Shown one piece after another: positions 15,187-24,591 of a DNA stretch of 64,000 nucleotides (within the stretch, counting starts at the first letter, position 1; every line of letters begins with the position of its first letter). Location of the stretch: NCBI GenBank assembly GCA_049585795.1, contig JBAVAQ010000012.1, positions 1-64,000 of the forward strand, given 5' to 3'. Origin of the DNA: JABDBE01 sp049585795 (GTDB lineage: Bacteria > Acidobacteriota > Terriglobia > Terriglobales > Acidobacteriaceae). The position numbers and the translations under genes were made by a program. The notes under the pieces are model-generated. The model saw nothing but the letters and a program-made list of their open reading frames with translations. It did not search any database and was not told the origin of the DNA.

Positions 15187-16983
15187 ATGTCTTCTGAGGT
15201 GAGGTGGCTTAGCCGCCAGGCCCGCCCTGTGCTGTTGCTGCTTACCGTAAATCTCATCTGCATAGTTCTAGGCAGTGGACTCTCTCTGCTTGATCCTTTG
15301 GTCGTAAGGTGGTTGATCGACGTCGCTCTCCCGAAACGGGATCTGCGCCTTGTGCTGCTCGGCACGCTCACTTTTTGCGTCGTCTATTTGGCAAGCGTGA
15401 TTGTGAGCTACCTATCCTCCTACATCAGCTGCGTCGTTACTCAAAAGATGGTCTTTCGGATCCGGGTGTCTCTGCTGCGGCGAATCCAAACTTTGCCGGC
15501 GCGATATCACGGAAACTCTCAGGTAGGAGAAACCCTATATCGGATCGAGCAAGACGTTGACCGCGTGGCGGAATTGAGCGGAGACATTCTTCCCTTAACC
15601 ATTCAGATGGTGATCATGGGCGTGATGGTCCTCGTGACCATGGGGATCCTGAATTGGCATTTGACCCTGGTGATCGTTCCACTGCTCCCGATCTTTTACC
15701 TATTGCAACGCAGGTATGCGACCAGGCTGAAAGAGGCGGCAGACAGCGTCCAGAATCAGTCTGGGAAGATCGCTGCGTTTTTGCAGGAACACTTGGCGGG
15801 CATGTTGCAGTTGCAGCTGCTGAATCGTACCGGCACACAGGGTAGAAAGTTTGCCCGTCTGACCGCCGAAGGAGCAAAGTTCCAGATCAGGCAGCGAGCG
15901 ACAGAAATGTCCTTTGGCGCAGCTTCCGTCTCAGTGATCGTTCTTGGCATGGGGCTGATCCTTGGGTACGGCGGCTACGAAGTGACCCGGGACACTTTGA
16001 CCGTGGGCGGACTCGTGGCTTTCTATGGCTACGTCTTCCGCCTGTTTGCGCCCATCAGCATTGCCATTGACCTCCAGTCGCGACTCCAGCGGGTCGGCGC
16101 CAGCGTCCGACGCATTCTCGAAATTACTGACGGTGATCCACAAATGGCGGGGCGTGAGTGCATGACACCGCTGCGGTGCGACACCAAGCCTGAATTGGAA
16201 TTCCGTTCGGTATGGTTTTGCTACGACGCAGACCGCCCGGTCTTGCGTGATATGAGCTTTCGTATTGAAGCAGGTGAGACCGTGGCCGTTGTGGGACTGA
16301 ATGGCTCCGGGAAGAGCACAATTGGCCTTCTTGCGACTCGATTGTACGAACCAGGTGCAGGCTCGATTCTCGTGGGAGGGCAGGACATTCGCCAGGTTGG
16401 GCGCCGAAGCCTTCGCGCCACTCTTACCCTGGTTCCACAGGATCCGATTCTTTTTGACGAAACGATCAGGGAAAATCTTCTTTACGGGAATCCGAGAGCG
16501 ACCGGCAAAGACTTAGAGACAGTCGCCGCTCTCACGCAGTTGGACCGAGTGCTTCAAACGCTACCGAGGGGGCTCGACGAACCATTAGGGCCACTCGGCG
16601 GCCGGCTTTCCGGCGGAGAGAAGAAGAGACTTGCATTGGCGCGGACTCTCTTGCAACAGCCAAGGATTCTGATTGTCGACGAGATCACCAGCGCTCTCGA
16701 TGGACCTGCCGCTGCCGGATTGCTTCAGGGATTGGAACTCTTTCGCCAGGCTCGGACACTGGTGGTGATTTCGCACCGCCCGGCGACAATTCTGTGGGCG
16801 GACAGAATTCTCGTAGTAGACGAGGGGGCGGTCGTCGATTCCGGGAAGCATGACGAACTGATCCTCAGATGCGAGGCGTACCGGAGAATATGGCAGTCTC
16901 AAGACAGAATGCCCTCTGTGAACTCCCAAGGGGTAGCGTGGAGCGACGCAACAACAGCGGACACCGTGGTTCCCGCATCCTAG
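15187..16983 (+). CDS. ABC exporter (lasso peptide D protein, McjD-like)
   Basis: 598 residues from ATG 15187, which follows AGAGGGA by a normal distance; the frame upstream to 15082 looks non-coding. A six-helix transmembrane domain (for example VLLLLTVNLICIVLGSGLSLL and LVLLGTLTFCVVYLASVIVSYL) is fused to an ATPase domain with Walker A GLNGSGKST, signature LSGGEKKRLALAR, Walker B ILIVDEITSALD and switch ISHRP. This half-transporter form dimerises. In lasso systems it exports the mature peptide and gives self-immunity. It is transcribed away from the PqqD gene across the second dyad-bearing region. A general multidrug exporter is possible, but the context argues for the lasso role. Confidence 0.85.
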   Translation: MSSEVRWLSRQARPVLLLLTVNLICIVLGSGLSLLDPLVVRWLIDVALPKRDLRLVLLGTLTFCVVYLASVIVSYLSSYISCVVTQKMVFRIRVSLLRRIQTLPARYHGNSQVGETLYRIEQDVDRVAELSGDILPLTIQMVIMGVMVLVTMGILNWHLTLVIVPLLPIFYLLQRRYATRLKEAADSVQNQSGKIAAFLQEHLAGMLQLQLLNRTGTQGRKFARLTAEGAKFQIRQRATEMSFGAASVSVIVLGMGLILGYGGYEVTRDTLTVGGLVAFYGYVFRLFAPISIAIDLQSRLQRVGASVRRILEITDGDPQMAGRECMTPLRCDTKPELEFRSVWFCYDADRPVLRDMSFRIEAGETVAVVGLNGSGKSTIGLLATRLYEPGAGSILVGGQDIRQVGRRSLRATLTLVPQDPILFDETIRENLLYGNPRATGKDLETVAALTQLDRVLQTLPRGLDEPLGPLGGRLSGGEKKRLALARTLLQQPRILIVDEITSALDGPAAAGLLQGLELFRQARTLVVISHRPATILWADRILVVDEGAVVDSGKHDELILRCEAYRRIWQSQDRMPSVNSQGVAWSDATTADTVVPAS

Positions 16984-17080
16984 CGGTCTCAGTGATCCAA
17001 GGCGTCTGCCGGACCGGAAAGCGAATGGTCAAGAAATGATGTCATAATTACTGGCCATAGGTGGCCAACGTGAGGCGGCA

Positions 17081-18094
17081 ATGCTAAGCATGACTCTTCT
17101 AGTAGGCACAATTCTCGCATTGTTAGTACTGACTTCGTTTTCGAGAAGCAGCGAGCAACCACCAAGGACGCTCGATCCTTACTTGCGCTCCGATCGCAGG
17201 GAGCCCGAGTCCATGCTAGGGCTTCGGGAAGTTTGTCGCAGCGTCTTGAATACCAATAGTCTTAGATTCGTCGCCGCCAATGCGCCTGCCGAGGTCGTGA
17301 GTTCCTACGGAAGCGAGCAACAACGCTTGGCCCGTTTGTCCTTACAGGTTGCGAGCGCCGCGCTCGTTCAGCGATTAGCCCGTGATGGCGTGGTAGTAGG
17401 TGACCCTTCACCGACTCTGCAGACCCTGCTGTCGAAGCTGAAGGGCGCACTCCTCTTAACTGTCTGCACAGTCGGCCGGGCGGGGCTCGGGGTGTTACGA
17501 GGGTTCAGCACCGGAATTCCCCAGCGTCTCCAAATTTTGGTATCGGCGAAGATTCTTACAAACGTGGGAAATCTACTGGTGGATACGGAGCGCGGTGACA
17601 AACCAACCTCGAAGGCCCTTAGCGAGGAGCGGATTCTCTGTGAGGCTCCGACCGAAGTCTCCCATGAAGAGTCCAGCCAGGATGCCGTGAGGGAGGACGT
17701 TCTGCGCGCTCTCCGCGCGTCACTGCCCAATGACTTGTCCCGGCTGATATTCTTAGCGATCCTGCGCGACAACAACTCGGGTCACTACTACCATCCCGAG
17801 GTGGCTCAACGGTTCTCGGTAGAGGTCGCTGATCGGGCAATGCTTGCCTGTCATCACCAGATTTATGAACGAGTGGTAGCGCTGCCGCTGGAAGACTTAA
17901 CAGATCAGCTCGATGCGTACATGGCGACTGTGCGGGCGCCGAAAGAGCGGCTCATCGAGAGTTGGACAAAACTGCGAGCTTATCGCGCGACAATCCCGAT
18001 GGACGCCGACCCCATCTCGACCGAGATTTTCTTTATGAAGGTTGGAGTCGCGGTTGCGATCTTGGAAGCGAGGCTTCCCGGTAGAATTCAGTAA
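17081..18094 (+). CDS. Unrecognised N-terminally membrane-anchored protein
   Basis: 337 residues, not recognised. The N-terminus holds one hydrophobic helix (MTLLVGTILALLVLTSF), so the protein is probably membrane-anchored. A second moderately hydrophobic stretch lies near residues 125-145 (GALLLTVCTVGRAGLGVL). The remainder is predicted to be mostly helical with charged segments and no obvious catalytic motif. It is followed within 16 bp by the sensor kinase gene on the same strand, so the two are probably co-transcribed. The upstream bases contain TGGCCA-TAGG-TGGCCA (17052-17067), a repeated palindrome that could be an operator. Function cannot be stated. Confidence 0.6.
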   Translation: MLSMTLLVGTILALLVLTSFSRSSEQPPRTLDPYLRSDRREPESMLGLREVCRSVLNTNSLRFVAANAPAEVVSSYGSEQQRLARLSLQVASAALVQRLARDGVVVGDPSPTLQTLLSKLKGALLLTVCTVGRAGLGVLRGFSTGIPQRLQILVSAKILTNVGNLLVDTERGDKPTSKALSEERILCEAPTEVSHEESSQDAVREDVLRALRASLPNDLSRLIFLAILRDNNSGHYYHPEVAQRFSVEVADRAMLACHHQIYERVVALPLEDLTDQLDAYMATVRAPKERLIESWTKLRAYRATIPMDADPISTEIFFMKVGVAVAILEARLPGRIQ

Positions 18095-18109
18095 TTCGGA
18101 GCAGAAGTA

Positions 18110-20341
18110 GTGTCTGTTGTTCGCAAACTGTTCCTAGACTTGCCGGTCTCGAAAAAGCTGGTTGTAATTCTCTGGCTTTTTCTGCTGGTCGTAGTCAGCC
18201 TGTTGGGCCTGAGCTACTTGACAATCGAGAATCTCTCCGCAGCGAGGGCGTACGTGGGAGGGGAAGGACTCTGGTCCAAGGCGCAGAAGCAAGCCGTCCA
18301 CGACCTTCTGCGGTACTCGATTTCGCATTCCGACGCGGACTATCAAAATTATCGTCAGGCTCTCCTGGTCCCTCTGGGAGACAAGCAGGCCCGCATGGAA
18401 CTCGAGAAGTCTGTTCCCGACATGGGTATTGTTCGCAGCGGTTTCATCCAGGGCCGCAATAGTCCACAAGACGTGGAAGGGATGGTGACGTTGTTCCGAC
18501 GCTTTCGTCATTCCAGATACATGTCTGAAGCAGTAGACATCTGGGCGCAGGGCGACGCTCTCATAGAACAACTACAGAGACTTGGCGACAACTTGCAGGC
18601 TGAGATTTCTTCGGGAAGGCCGGATCCTCTGAGGGTCGCGGAAATCGCTCGGCAGGTGGACGTCGTCGGGAATCAGCTTACCCCACTTGAGGACAGATTC
18701 TCCTATGCACTAGGAGCAGGAGCACGCCAGGCAAAAGGCTCACTTGTCCTGGTCACATTCAGTGCGACCGCCATGTCTGTGGTCGCGGGACTGTTGTTTA
18801 CCTTCTTTATGTTGCGGCACATTCGCCAGACTGAGGAACGATACAAGCATCTCATCGATACTGCCAACGACGCGATTCTCGTGCTGGACGCGGAAACAAG
18901 GGTCATCCTGCAAGCCAACCAACAAAGCAGCAAACTCCTAGGGCGACCACTGCGAGAGATCGTGGGCATTCGTGGTGAGCAGATTGTTCTTGAGTGTGAC
19001 CGGACAGAATATGACGGAATTTTGGACAACACGTTCAAGGGTACAGCTGTCGCCGGCAAAGAGCTACACCTGACTTATTCCGACGGACATGCGATTGCGG
19101 TTGAGGTCAACACCAGCCTGACGGAGCTTGAAGGGAAGAAGATAGTTCAGGGCATTTTCCGGGATATTACCGAGCGTAAACGTCTCGAAGAAGAAGTGCG
19201 GCAGGCGCAGAAAATGGAGGTGGTCGGTCGCCTGGCCGGCGGAATCGCTCACGACTTCAATAATCTCCTGATGGTGATTCTCACGCAGGTGGCGAAAATA
19301 CAGAATTTTCCCAACCGACCACAACTCCTGCAGTATGCCGAAACGGTTCGCACGGCTGCCGAAAGGGCGGCGGCGCTTACGAAGCAATTGCTGGCGTTTG
19401 GCCGGAAGCAGGTCTTGGTGCTTCAAGTGCTGGACCTGAATGAATTGCTCGGGGATGTCCAGGCAATGCTCTCTACTCTTCCGTCGGAGCAGGTCCAGTT
19501 GATAGTGATACCCAGTTCGCAACCACTTCCTGTCAAGGTTGACCCGGGCAAGATTGAGCAAGTGATAATGAATCTAGCCGTAAACGCCTGCGATGCCATG
19601 CCATCAGGGGGAGTATTGAAGATCAAGACTTCCCGAGTATCGAAGGCGGTCCCTGGAACGGCCGCGAAGGACCGTTCTGGCGCTTACGCGATGGTGGAAA
19701 TAACTGACACGGGGTGCGGCATCGATTCAGAAACCAGGAATCATCTCTTCGAGCCATTCTTCACTACTAAGCCAATCGGCAAGGGCACAGGCCTCGGACT
19801 CTCCACCGTCTACGGAATTGTGAAACAGAGCGGCGGCTCGATCGAAGTGGATAGTGTGCCTGGTGAGGGCACTACTTTCAGAGTCTACCTTCCCATCGTG
19901 GAACACCCGCTAAGCCCACGAAAAGCCCCCAAGGTCTCGAGTCCGGGAACGAATGGCTCGGAAACGGTGCTCTTGGCGGAGGATCAGGCCTCCATTAGGA
20001 ATGTGCTGTGTGAATTTCTTGAATCCAAAGGTTACAAGATGTTGGAGGCGCAGAACGGCAGCCAGGCGCTCGAGATCGCGGAGCACTATCCTGGATCGAT
20101 TGACGTCTTAGTCACCGACGTAATCATGCCCCAAGTTCGTGGTCTCGAGTTGGCAAAACGTGTGACCGAAAGTCATCCCGATATCTGCGTGATCTTCATG
20201 TCAGGATACTCGGAAGATGCATTGCTGGAAAACAGATTCCTGTCTCAGAAAAGCACGATCCTGATTCAAAAGCCGTTTGATCCCGAAGATCTCGCTCAGA
20301 AGATCCGGGAATCGCTGGATGATAAGTGCAAAGCTTCATAA
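18110..20341 (+). CDS. Hybrid sensor histidine kinase with PAS and receiver domains
   Basis: 743 residues, GTG start after GGAGCAG. Order of parts: transmembrane helix (VVILWLFLLVVVSLLGLSYL, about 17-36), an extracytoplasmic helical sensor, a second transmembrane helix (near 215-235), PAS domain (ERYKHLIDTANDAILVLDAE, ending in a PAC-like IVQGIFRDITERK), phosphoacceptor helix GRLAGGIAHDFNNLL with His381, ATPase domain with N box (NLAVNACDAM), G1 DTGCGID, F box EPFFTTK and G2 GKGTGLGLSTVYG, then a receiver domain (VLLAEDQASIRN) with phosphorylatable Asp670 in VTDVIMP. Phosphorelay signalling is certain in outline; the signal and output partner are unknown, as no separate response regulator is adjacent. 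Confidence 0.92.
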   Translation: MSVVRKLFLDLPVSKKLVVILWLFLLVVVSLLGLSYLTIENLSAARAYVGGEGLWSKAQKQAVHDLLRYSISHSDADYQNYRQALLVPLGDKQARMELEKSVPDMGIVRSGFIQGRNSPQDVEGMVTLFRRFRHSRYMSEAVDIWAQGDALIEQLQRLGDNLQAEISSGRPDPLRVAEIARQVDVVGNQLTPLEDRFSYALGAGARQAKGSLVLVTFSATAMSVVAGLLFTFFMLRHIRQTEERYKHLIDTANDAILVLDAETRVILQANQQSSKLLGRPLREIVGIRGEQIVLECDRTEYDGILDNTFKGTAVAGKELHLTYSDGHAIAVEVNTSLTELEGKKIVQGIFRDITERKRLEEEVRQAQKMEVVGRLAGGIAHDFNNLLMVILTQVAKIQNFPNRPQLLQYAETVRTAAERAAALTKQLLAFGRKQVLVLQVLDLNELLGDVQAMLSTLPSEQVQLIVIPSSQPLPVKVDPGKIEQVIMNLAVNACDAMPSGGVLKIKTSRVSKAVPGTAAKDRSGAYAMVEITDTGCGIDSETRNHLFEPFFTTKPIGKGTGLGLSTVYGIVKQSGGSIEVDSVPGEGTTFRVYLPIVEHPLSPRKAPKVSSPGTNGSETVLLAEDQASIRNVLCEFLESKGYKMLEAQNGSQALEIAEHYPGSIDVLVTDVIMPQVRGLELAKRVTESHPDICVIFMSGYSEDALLENRFLSQKSTILIQKPFDPEDLAQKIRESLDDKCKAS

Positions 20342-20793
20342 TGGAACGTACACGGACCACTGGTTTCGGTCTGAGCGATTACGCCTCCTCCACTAAATGA
20401 GCCCTGCCGACCGCAAACTCGACGCCCCACGCTGAGCAGCGCCGATTCCGCCGCCAGAACGCTGATCAAGAATCACTCCTCCAATCACGATGCGAGGTAC
20501 AATGATTTCGCCGGGTGAAACGGCAGCAGGCTCTGCAGGGATGCAACCATGCCGAGGGATAGCTTGGTTGGGCTCATCGAGACGATCCCTGCATCTGCGC
20601 GAATTTCCTTCCCGCGCTCCTGCCAACCGGCATCGGATCGGCAGAGCCGCATGCCTTGAAAACCACCGCCCGAAGGACGGAATCTACACAATCGGAATCC
20701 TTCCCCAGTTCACGCTGAGGCGGCACATTTGCAGTTGTCGGGCAGACTCTTGTGCATAGCAGCGCGGGGCGCGAGGAATGTAAAGACTGCCTA
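20342..20793. other. Intergenic region without a recognised gene
   Basis: About 450 bp between the sensor kinase and the glycosyltransferase. Short open frames on both strands have no family-like sequence or convincing ribosome-binding sites. No tRNA or clear terminator was seen. The promoter of the glycoside cluster presumably lies here. Confidence 0.4.
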
Positions 20794-23076
20794 ATGGAGA
20801 AAGGTTCTCAAATTCGCAAGATCGCGTTTGTCGGCGATCACTTACCACGCAAGTGCGGCATTGCGACGTTCACGTCTGACCTGCTTGCCGCCGTGGCAGC
20901 TGCGCATCCCCAAAGCCAGTGTTTCTCAGTGTCGGTGAATGACATTCCAGGTGGCTACGAGTACCCGGAAGTAGTTCGCTTCGAGATTGAGGAGCAGGAT
21001 TTATCGTCTTATCTACGTGCTGCGGACTTCCTCAACATCAGCGACGTGGACATCGTCTGCTTGCAGCACGAATTCGGCGTTTTCGGCGGGACGGCCGGCG
21101 GCCATATCCTGGCACTCCTGCGCGAATTGAGAATGCCCGTTGTCATTACGCTTCATACCATTTTGCGTGAGCCGAACGCCAACCAACGGCGCGTAATGCA
21201 CGAGTTAGTCGCGCTCTCGACCCGGCTCGTGGTCATGGCTGAGCGGGGGCGACAGATGTTGCAGGAGATTTACCAGGCACCGTCGGCCAAGATCGATCTC
21301 ATCCCGCATGGCATTCCCGACGTAGGTTTTGTCGATCCGACCGATTTCAAGGACCAGTTCGGTGTGGAAGGCAAGGTGGTGCTGCTCACGTTCGGGCTGC
21401 TTTCGCCGAACAAGGGGATCGAATATGTGCTCAACGCCCTGCCGCACATTCTAGCGGAGTTTCCCGACGTTGTTTATATTGTGCTGGGCGCCACCCATCC
21501 CAATGAACTACGCGAGCATGGCGAAGCCTACCGGCTCAGCCTCGAAATCCTTGCCAAAAAGAACAAACTCGAGAAGAACGTCATCTTCTACAACCGGTTC
21601 GTAGAACTTGAGACTCTGAAGGAGTTCATCGGCGCCGCAGACTTTTACATCACGCCTTATCTCAACGAAGCGCAGATCACGTCGGGCGCGCTAGCCTATA
21701 CGTTTGGTGCGGGCAAAGTGGTAATTTCGACACCGTACTGGCACGCTGCAGAATTGTTGGCGGAAGACCACGGCGTGCTGGTGCCGTTCTGCGACGCCCC
21801 GGCCATAGCGCGCGAGGTGATTGGCTTGCTGCGCGACGACACCCGCCGGCATACTATTCGCAAGAATGCTTACAAGCTGGGCCGTGAGATGGTCTGGAGC
21901 AACGTGGCTCAGCTCTATATGCGCTCGTTCGAGTTGTCACGGATCGAGGGGGCGGCGCGATCTCGAAAATCTCTCGCCACGAAGACGCTCGACCAAAAGC
22001 CGCGGGAACTGCCGGTGTTGAAGTTGAGTCATCTCTCGCGGATGACCGATTCAACCGGAATCTTCCAACATGCCATTTTTAGCATCCCGAATTTTTCCGC
22101 AGGCTACTGTACGGATGACAACGCTCGCGCATTCATCCTCGCGGTACTGCTCAGTGAATTGGGAGAAGAGCCAGAGCGCGTGCGGACGCTGGCCACAACC
22201 TACGCGGCGTTCTTGCATCACGCGTTCGATCTCAGAGTGAAACGCTTTCACAACCACCTGAGTTTCGACCGCCGCTGGCTCGATGAACAAGGGTCAGAGG
22301 ATTGTCATGGGCGAGCGCTCTGGGCGCTGGGCGTAGGCGTGGGGCGTTCGCCCTATCGCAGCTTCCAGGTCATGGCTGGACAACTCTTCGCGCTGGCGTT
22401 GCCAGCTCTAACGGAGTTCACTTCGCCGCGGGCGTGGGCGTTTGGTCTTATCGGCATTCATGAATACCTGCGCCGGTTGAGCGGTGACAGCCAGGTCAAC
22501 CAAACCCGTGAGATACTCACTTCCCGGCTCATGGAACTTTTCGAAAGGACCGCCCAGCCGGACTGGCGCTGGTTTGAAGAGGATGTGACTTACGATAATG
22601 CGAAGCTCGCACACGCCTTGATTCTGAGCGGACGTGCAACCGGACAACAAGCGGTGTTTGAACGAGGCCTGCAGGCCCTGCGCTGGCTGACGGAATTGCA
22701 AATCTCCGAGAAGGGTCACTTTCGATCCATTGGCACCAACGGATTTTATCGCCGCGGCGGCATGCGCGCCAACTTTGACCAGCAGCCCATCGAGGCGCAA
22801 GCAATGGTCTCCGCCTGTCTTGAAGCCTATCGCGCCACATCGGACCTCTGGTGGTACGAGCAGGCGCAACGCGCGTTCGACTGGTTCATCGGCTGGAACG
22901 ATCTCGGATTGGAACTCTACTCTCCAAAAACAGGCGGCTGCCGCGATGGGTTGCACGTGGATCGGGTCAACCTGAACCAGGGAGCGGAATCAACCGTGGC
23001 CTTCTTGCTTTCGTTGGCGGAGATGCGCTTGGCGCAAAATATGCTGACGAGTTTTAAGGAACCGATCGCCGCCTAA
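20794..23076 (+). CDS. GT4 glycosyltransferase fused to an alpha/alpha-barrel glycosidase-like domain
   Basis: 760 residues from ATG 20794; an upstream GTG at 20752 is also possible. The N-terminal half is a GT-B fold glycosyltransferase of the GT4 type: IAFVGDHLPRKCGIATFTSDLL, a CLQHEFGVFGG loop, the nucleotide-sugar domain start LLTFGLLSPNKGIEYVLNAL and the late acceptor/donor region ITSGALAYTFGAGKVVIS. The second half (from about residue 420: LSHLSRMTDSTGIFQHAIF, GYCTDDNARAFI, then repeated helical pairs) resembles an (alpha/alpha)6 toroid as in several glycosidases and epimerases. With the following GH130-like and GT4 genes it probably makes or remodels a mannose-containing oligosaccharide; the substrate is inferred only. 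Confidence 0.8.
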   Translation: MEKGSQIRKIAFVGDHLPRKCGIATFTSDLLAAVAAAHPQSQCFSVSVNDIPGGYEYPEVVRFEIEEQDLSSYLRAADFLNISDVDIVCLQHEFGVFGGTAGGHILALLRELRMPVVITLHTILREPNANQRRVMHELVALSTRLVVMAERGRQMLQEIYQAPSAKIDLIPHGIPDVGFVDPTDFKDQFGVEGKVVLLTFGLLSPNKGIEYVLNALPHILAEFPDVVYIVLGATHPNELREHGEAYRLSLEILAKKNKLEKNVIFYNRFVELETLKEFIGAADFYITPYLNEAQITSGALAYTFGAGKVVISTPYWHAAELLAEDHGVLVPFCDAPAIAREVIGLLRDDTRRHTIRKNAYKLGREMVWSNVAQLYMRSFELSRIEGAARSRKSLATKTLDQKPRELPVLKLSHLSRMTDSTGIFQHAIFSIPNFSAGYCTDDNARAFILAVLLSELGEEPERVRTLATTYAAFLHHAFDLRVKRFHNHLSFDRRWLDEQGSEDCHGRALWALGVGVGRSPYRSFQVMAGQLFALALPALTEFTSPRAWAFGLIGIHEYLRRLSGDSQVNQTREILTSRLMELFERTAQPDWRWFEEDVTYDNAKLAHALILSGRATGQQAVFERGLQALRWLTELQISEKGHFRSIGTNGFYRRGGMRANFDQQPIEAQAMVSACLEAYRATSDLWWYEQAQRAFDWFIGWNDLGLELYSPKTGGCRDGLHVDRVNLNQGAESTVAFLLSLAEMRLAQNMLTSFKEPIAA

Positions 23077-23121
23077 GAGTAATCGCGGCCTCCGGTCCCG
23101 TTTCTCTGGAATAACCAGTCC

Positions 23122-24573
23122 ATGAACGACAACTCGATTCACGTCAAACGCACGGCCACGGTCCTCAGGCCTGACCAGTCACGCGTTCTTCTGCGGCCAT
23201 TCAGTCCGGAGGATCCCCAGCGGGCCGGCAGGATTATCGCCAGGATCATGTCGCTCCCGGAAGACCGGGTCGGCCCTCTCCTGGACGAAGTATCCGCCGA
23301 ATTCTCCCATCGACACCAGCAGATCCACAAATCCTTTCTGGAACGATTCGAACAGGTCCGAGACCTCCTGTTGACCGATGAGCAAATTTCCGAACAGAGA
23401 CAGCTGTTGATCGGTTCCTATTTCGTTTGCGAATACTCCTTAGAGTCCGCAGCCCTGTTCAATCCGTCCATCGTCCCGCACCCTGACCAGTCTGACTTGC
23501 CTCCCGGCGCTCTGCGTTTTATCCTCAGCTTGCGCGCCACCGGGGAGGGACACATTTCCTCCATCACTTTTCGGACGGGTATCATCCACGTCGACCAGCG
23601 TATCGAGGTCCTACCCCCAACCGGCTTCCTCACCGAGCCGCGTCAAATCCCGAACCCCCGTTACGAGAAGGCGCTCTTCGAGCGGAAACTCTGCGAACTG
23701 GGATTGACCAGCGGATTCACACGCCGGGCCATGGCCAAGTTTGGGGACTCGTTTGCGTTGGAAGAATTGCGCGCCAGTCTCGAAGCAGAAGTGAAGCAGT
23801 CCCGCCTGTCGGATCGGAACGCCATCCGGGGTATTTTGACGTTGGCCCGCTCCAACTATGAGGTTCAGTTTCAGCCTCAGCAGGGGCTGTCTGAACGGGT
23901 CCTTTTCCCAGCCACGCCATCACAACGCAACGGTATCGAAGACGCCCGGTTCGTCTGTTTCCAGAATGATGACCGAACCCACGTCTACTATGCCACCTTC
24001 ACGGCCTTCGATGGCAAGGCGGTCTTGCCAGAGCTGGTGGAGACTTCTGACTTCCTCCTCTTTCGGTTCATCACCCTGAACGGTCCGGCCGCGGAAAACA
24101 AAGGCATGGCCATGTTCCCCCGGAAAATCAACGGCCTCTATGCCATGCTCTCCCGCCAGGACAACGAGAACATCTACCTCATGTTTTCCGACAACGTCCA
24201 CTTCTGGTATGAACGCAAGGTGCTCCTTAAACCGATGTTCGCGTGGGAACTGGTCCAGCTTGGGAACTGCGGGTCCCCCATTGAGACCGAAGCGGGCTGG
24301 CTGGTCCTCAGCCACGGCGTCGGCCCCCTGCGAACGTACTGCATCGGCGCGTTCCTCCTCGATCACGATAATCCCGGCAAAGTGATCGGCCGCCTCCGCG
24401 AACCCTTGCTCAAACCGGACCAAAAGGAACGTAAAGGGTACGTGCCGAACGTCGTTTATACCTGTGGCGCTCTCCTCCACAACGGCGAACTTATCATTCC
24501 CTATGGCATGGCCGATCACGCCACCGGTTTCGCTACGGTTCCCCTCGCTGAGGTGCTGGCTGCCATGCACTAG
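23122..24573 (+). CDS. GH130-family glycoside phosphorylase/hydrolase-like protein (long form)
   Basis: 483 residues. The N-terminal 170 residues are helical and unlike the rest, followed by the five-bladed propeller of GH130. The family signature with the proposed general-acid Asp is visible in GIEDARFVCF. Other blade motifs are MAMFPRKINGLYAMLSRQD and GNCGSPIETEAGWLVLSHGVG, and the C-terminal VPNVVYTCGALLHNGELIIPYG matches the closing blade. GH130 enzymes mostly phosphorolyse beta-mannosides, giving mannose 1-phosphate. It is followed by a second, shorter GH130 gene at 25629, so the two probably act on different linkages or chain lengths. Start ATG 23122, 45 bp after the preceding gene. Confidence 0.82.
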   Translation: MNDNSIHVKRTATVLRPDQSRVLLRPFSPEDPQRAGRIIARIMSLPEDRVGPLLDEVSAEFSHRHQQIHKSFLERFEQVRDLLLTDEQISEQRQLLIGSYFVCEYSLESAALFNPSIVPHPDQSDLPPGALRFILSLRATGEGHISSITFRTGIIHVDQRIEVLPPTGFLTEPRQIPNPRYEKALFERKLCELGLTSGFTRRAMAKFGDSFALEELRASLEAEVKQSRLSDRNAIRGILTLARSNYEVQFQPQQGLSERVLFPATPSQRNGIEDARFVCFQNDDRTHVYYATFTAFDGKAVLPELVETSDFLLFRFITLNGPAAENKGMAMFPRKINGLYAMLSRQDNENIYLMFSDNVHFWYERKVLLKPMFAWELVQLGNCGSPIETEAGWLVLSHGVGPLRTYCIGAFLLDHDNPGKVIGRLREPLLKPDQKERKGYVPNVVYTCGALLHNGELIIPYGMADHATGFATVPLAEVLAAMH

Positions 24574-24591
24574 GAACGATCGTCGAACAGC

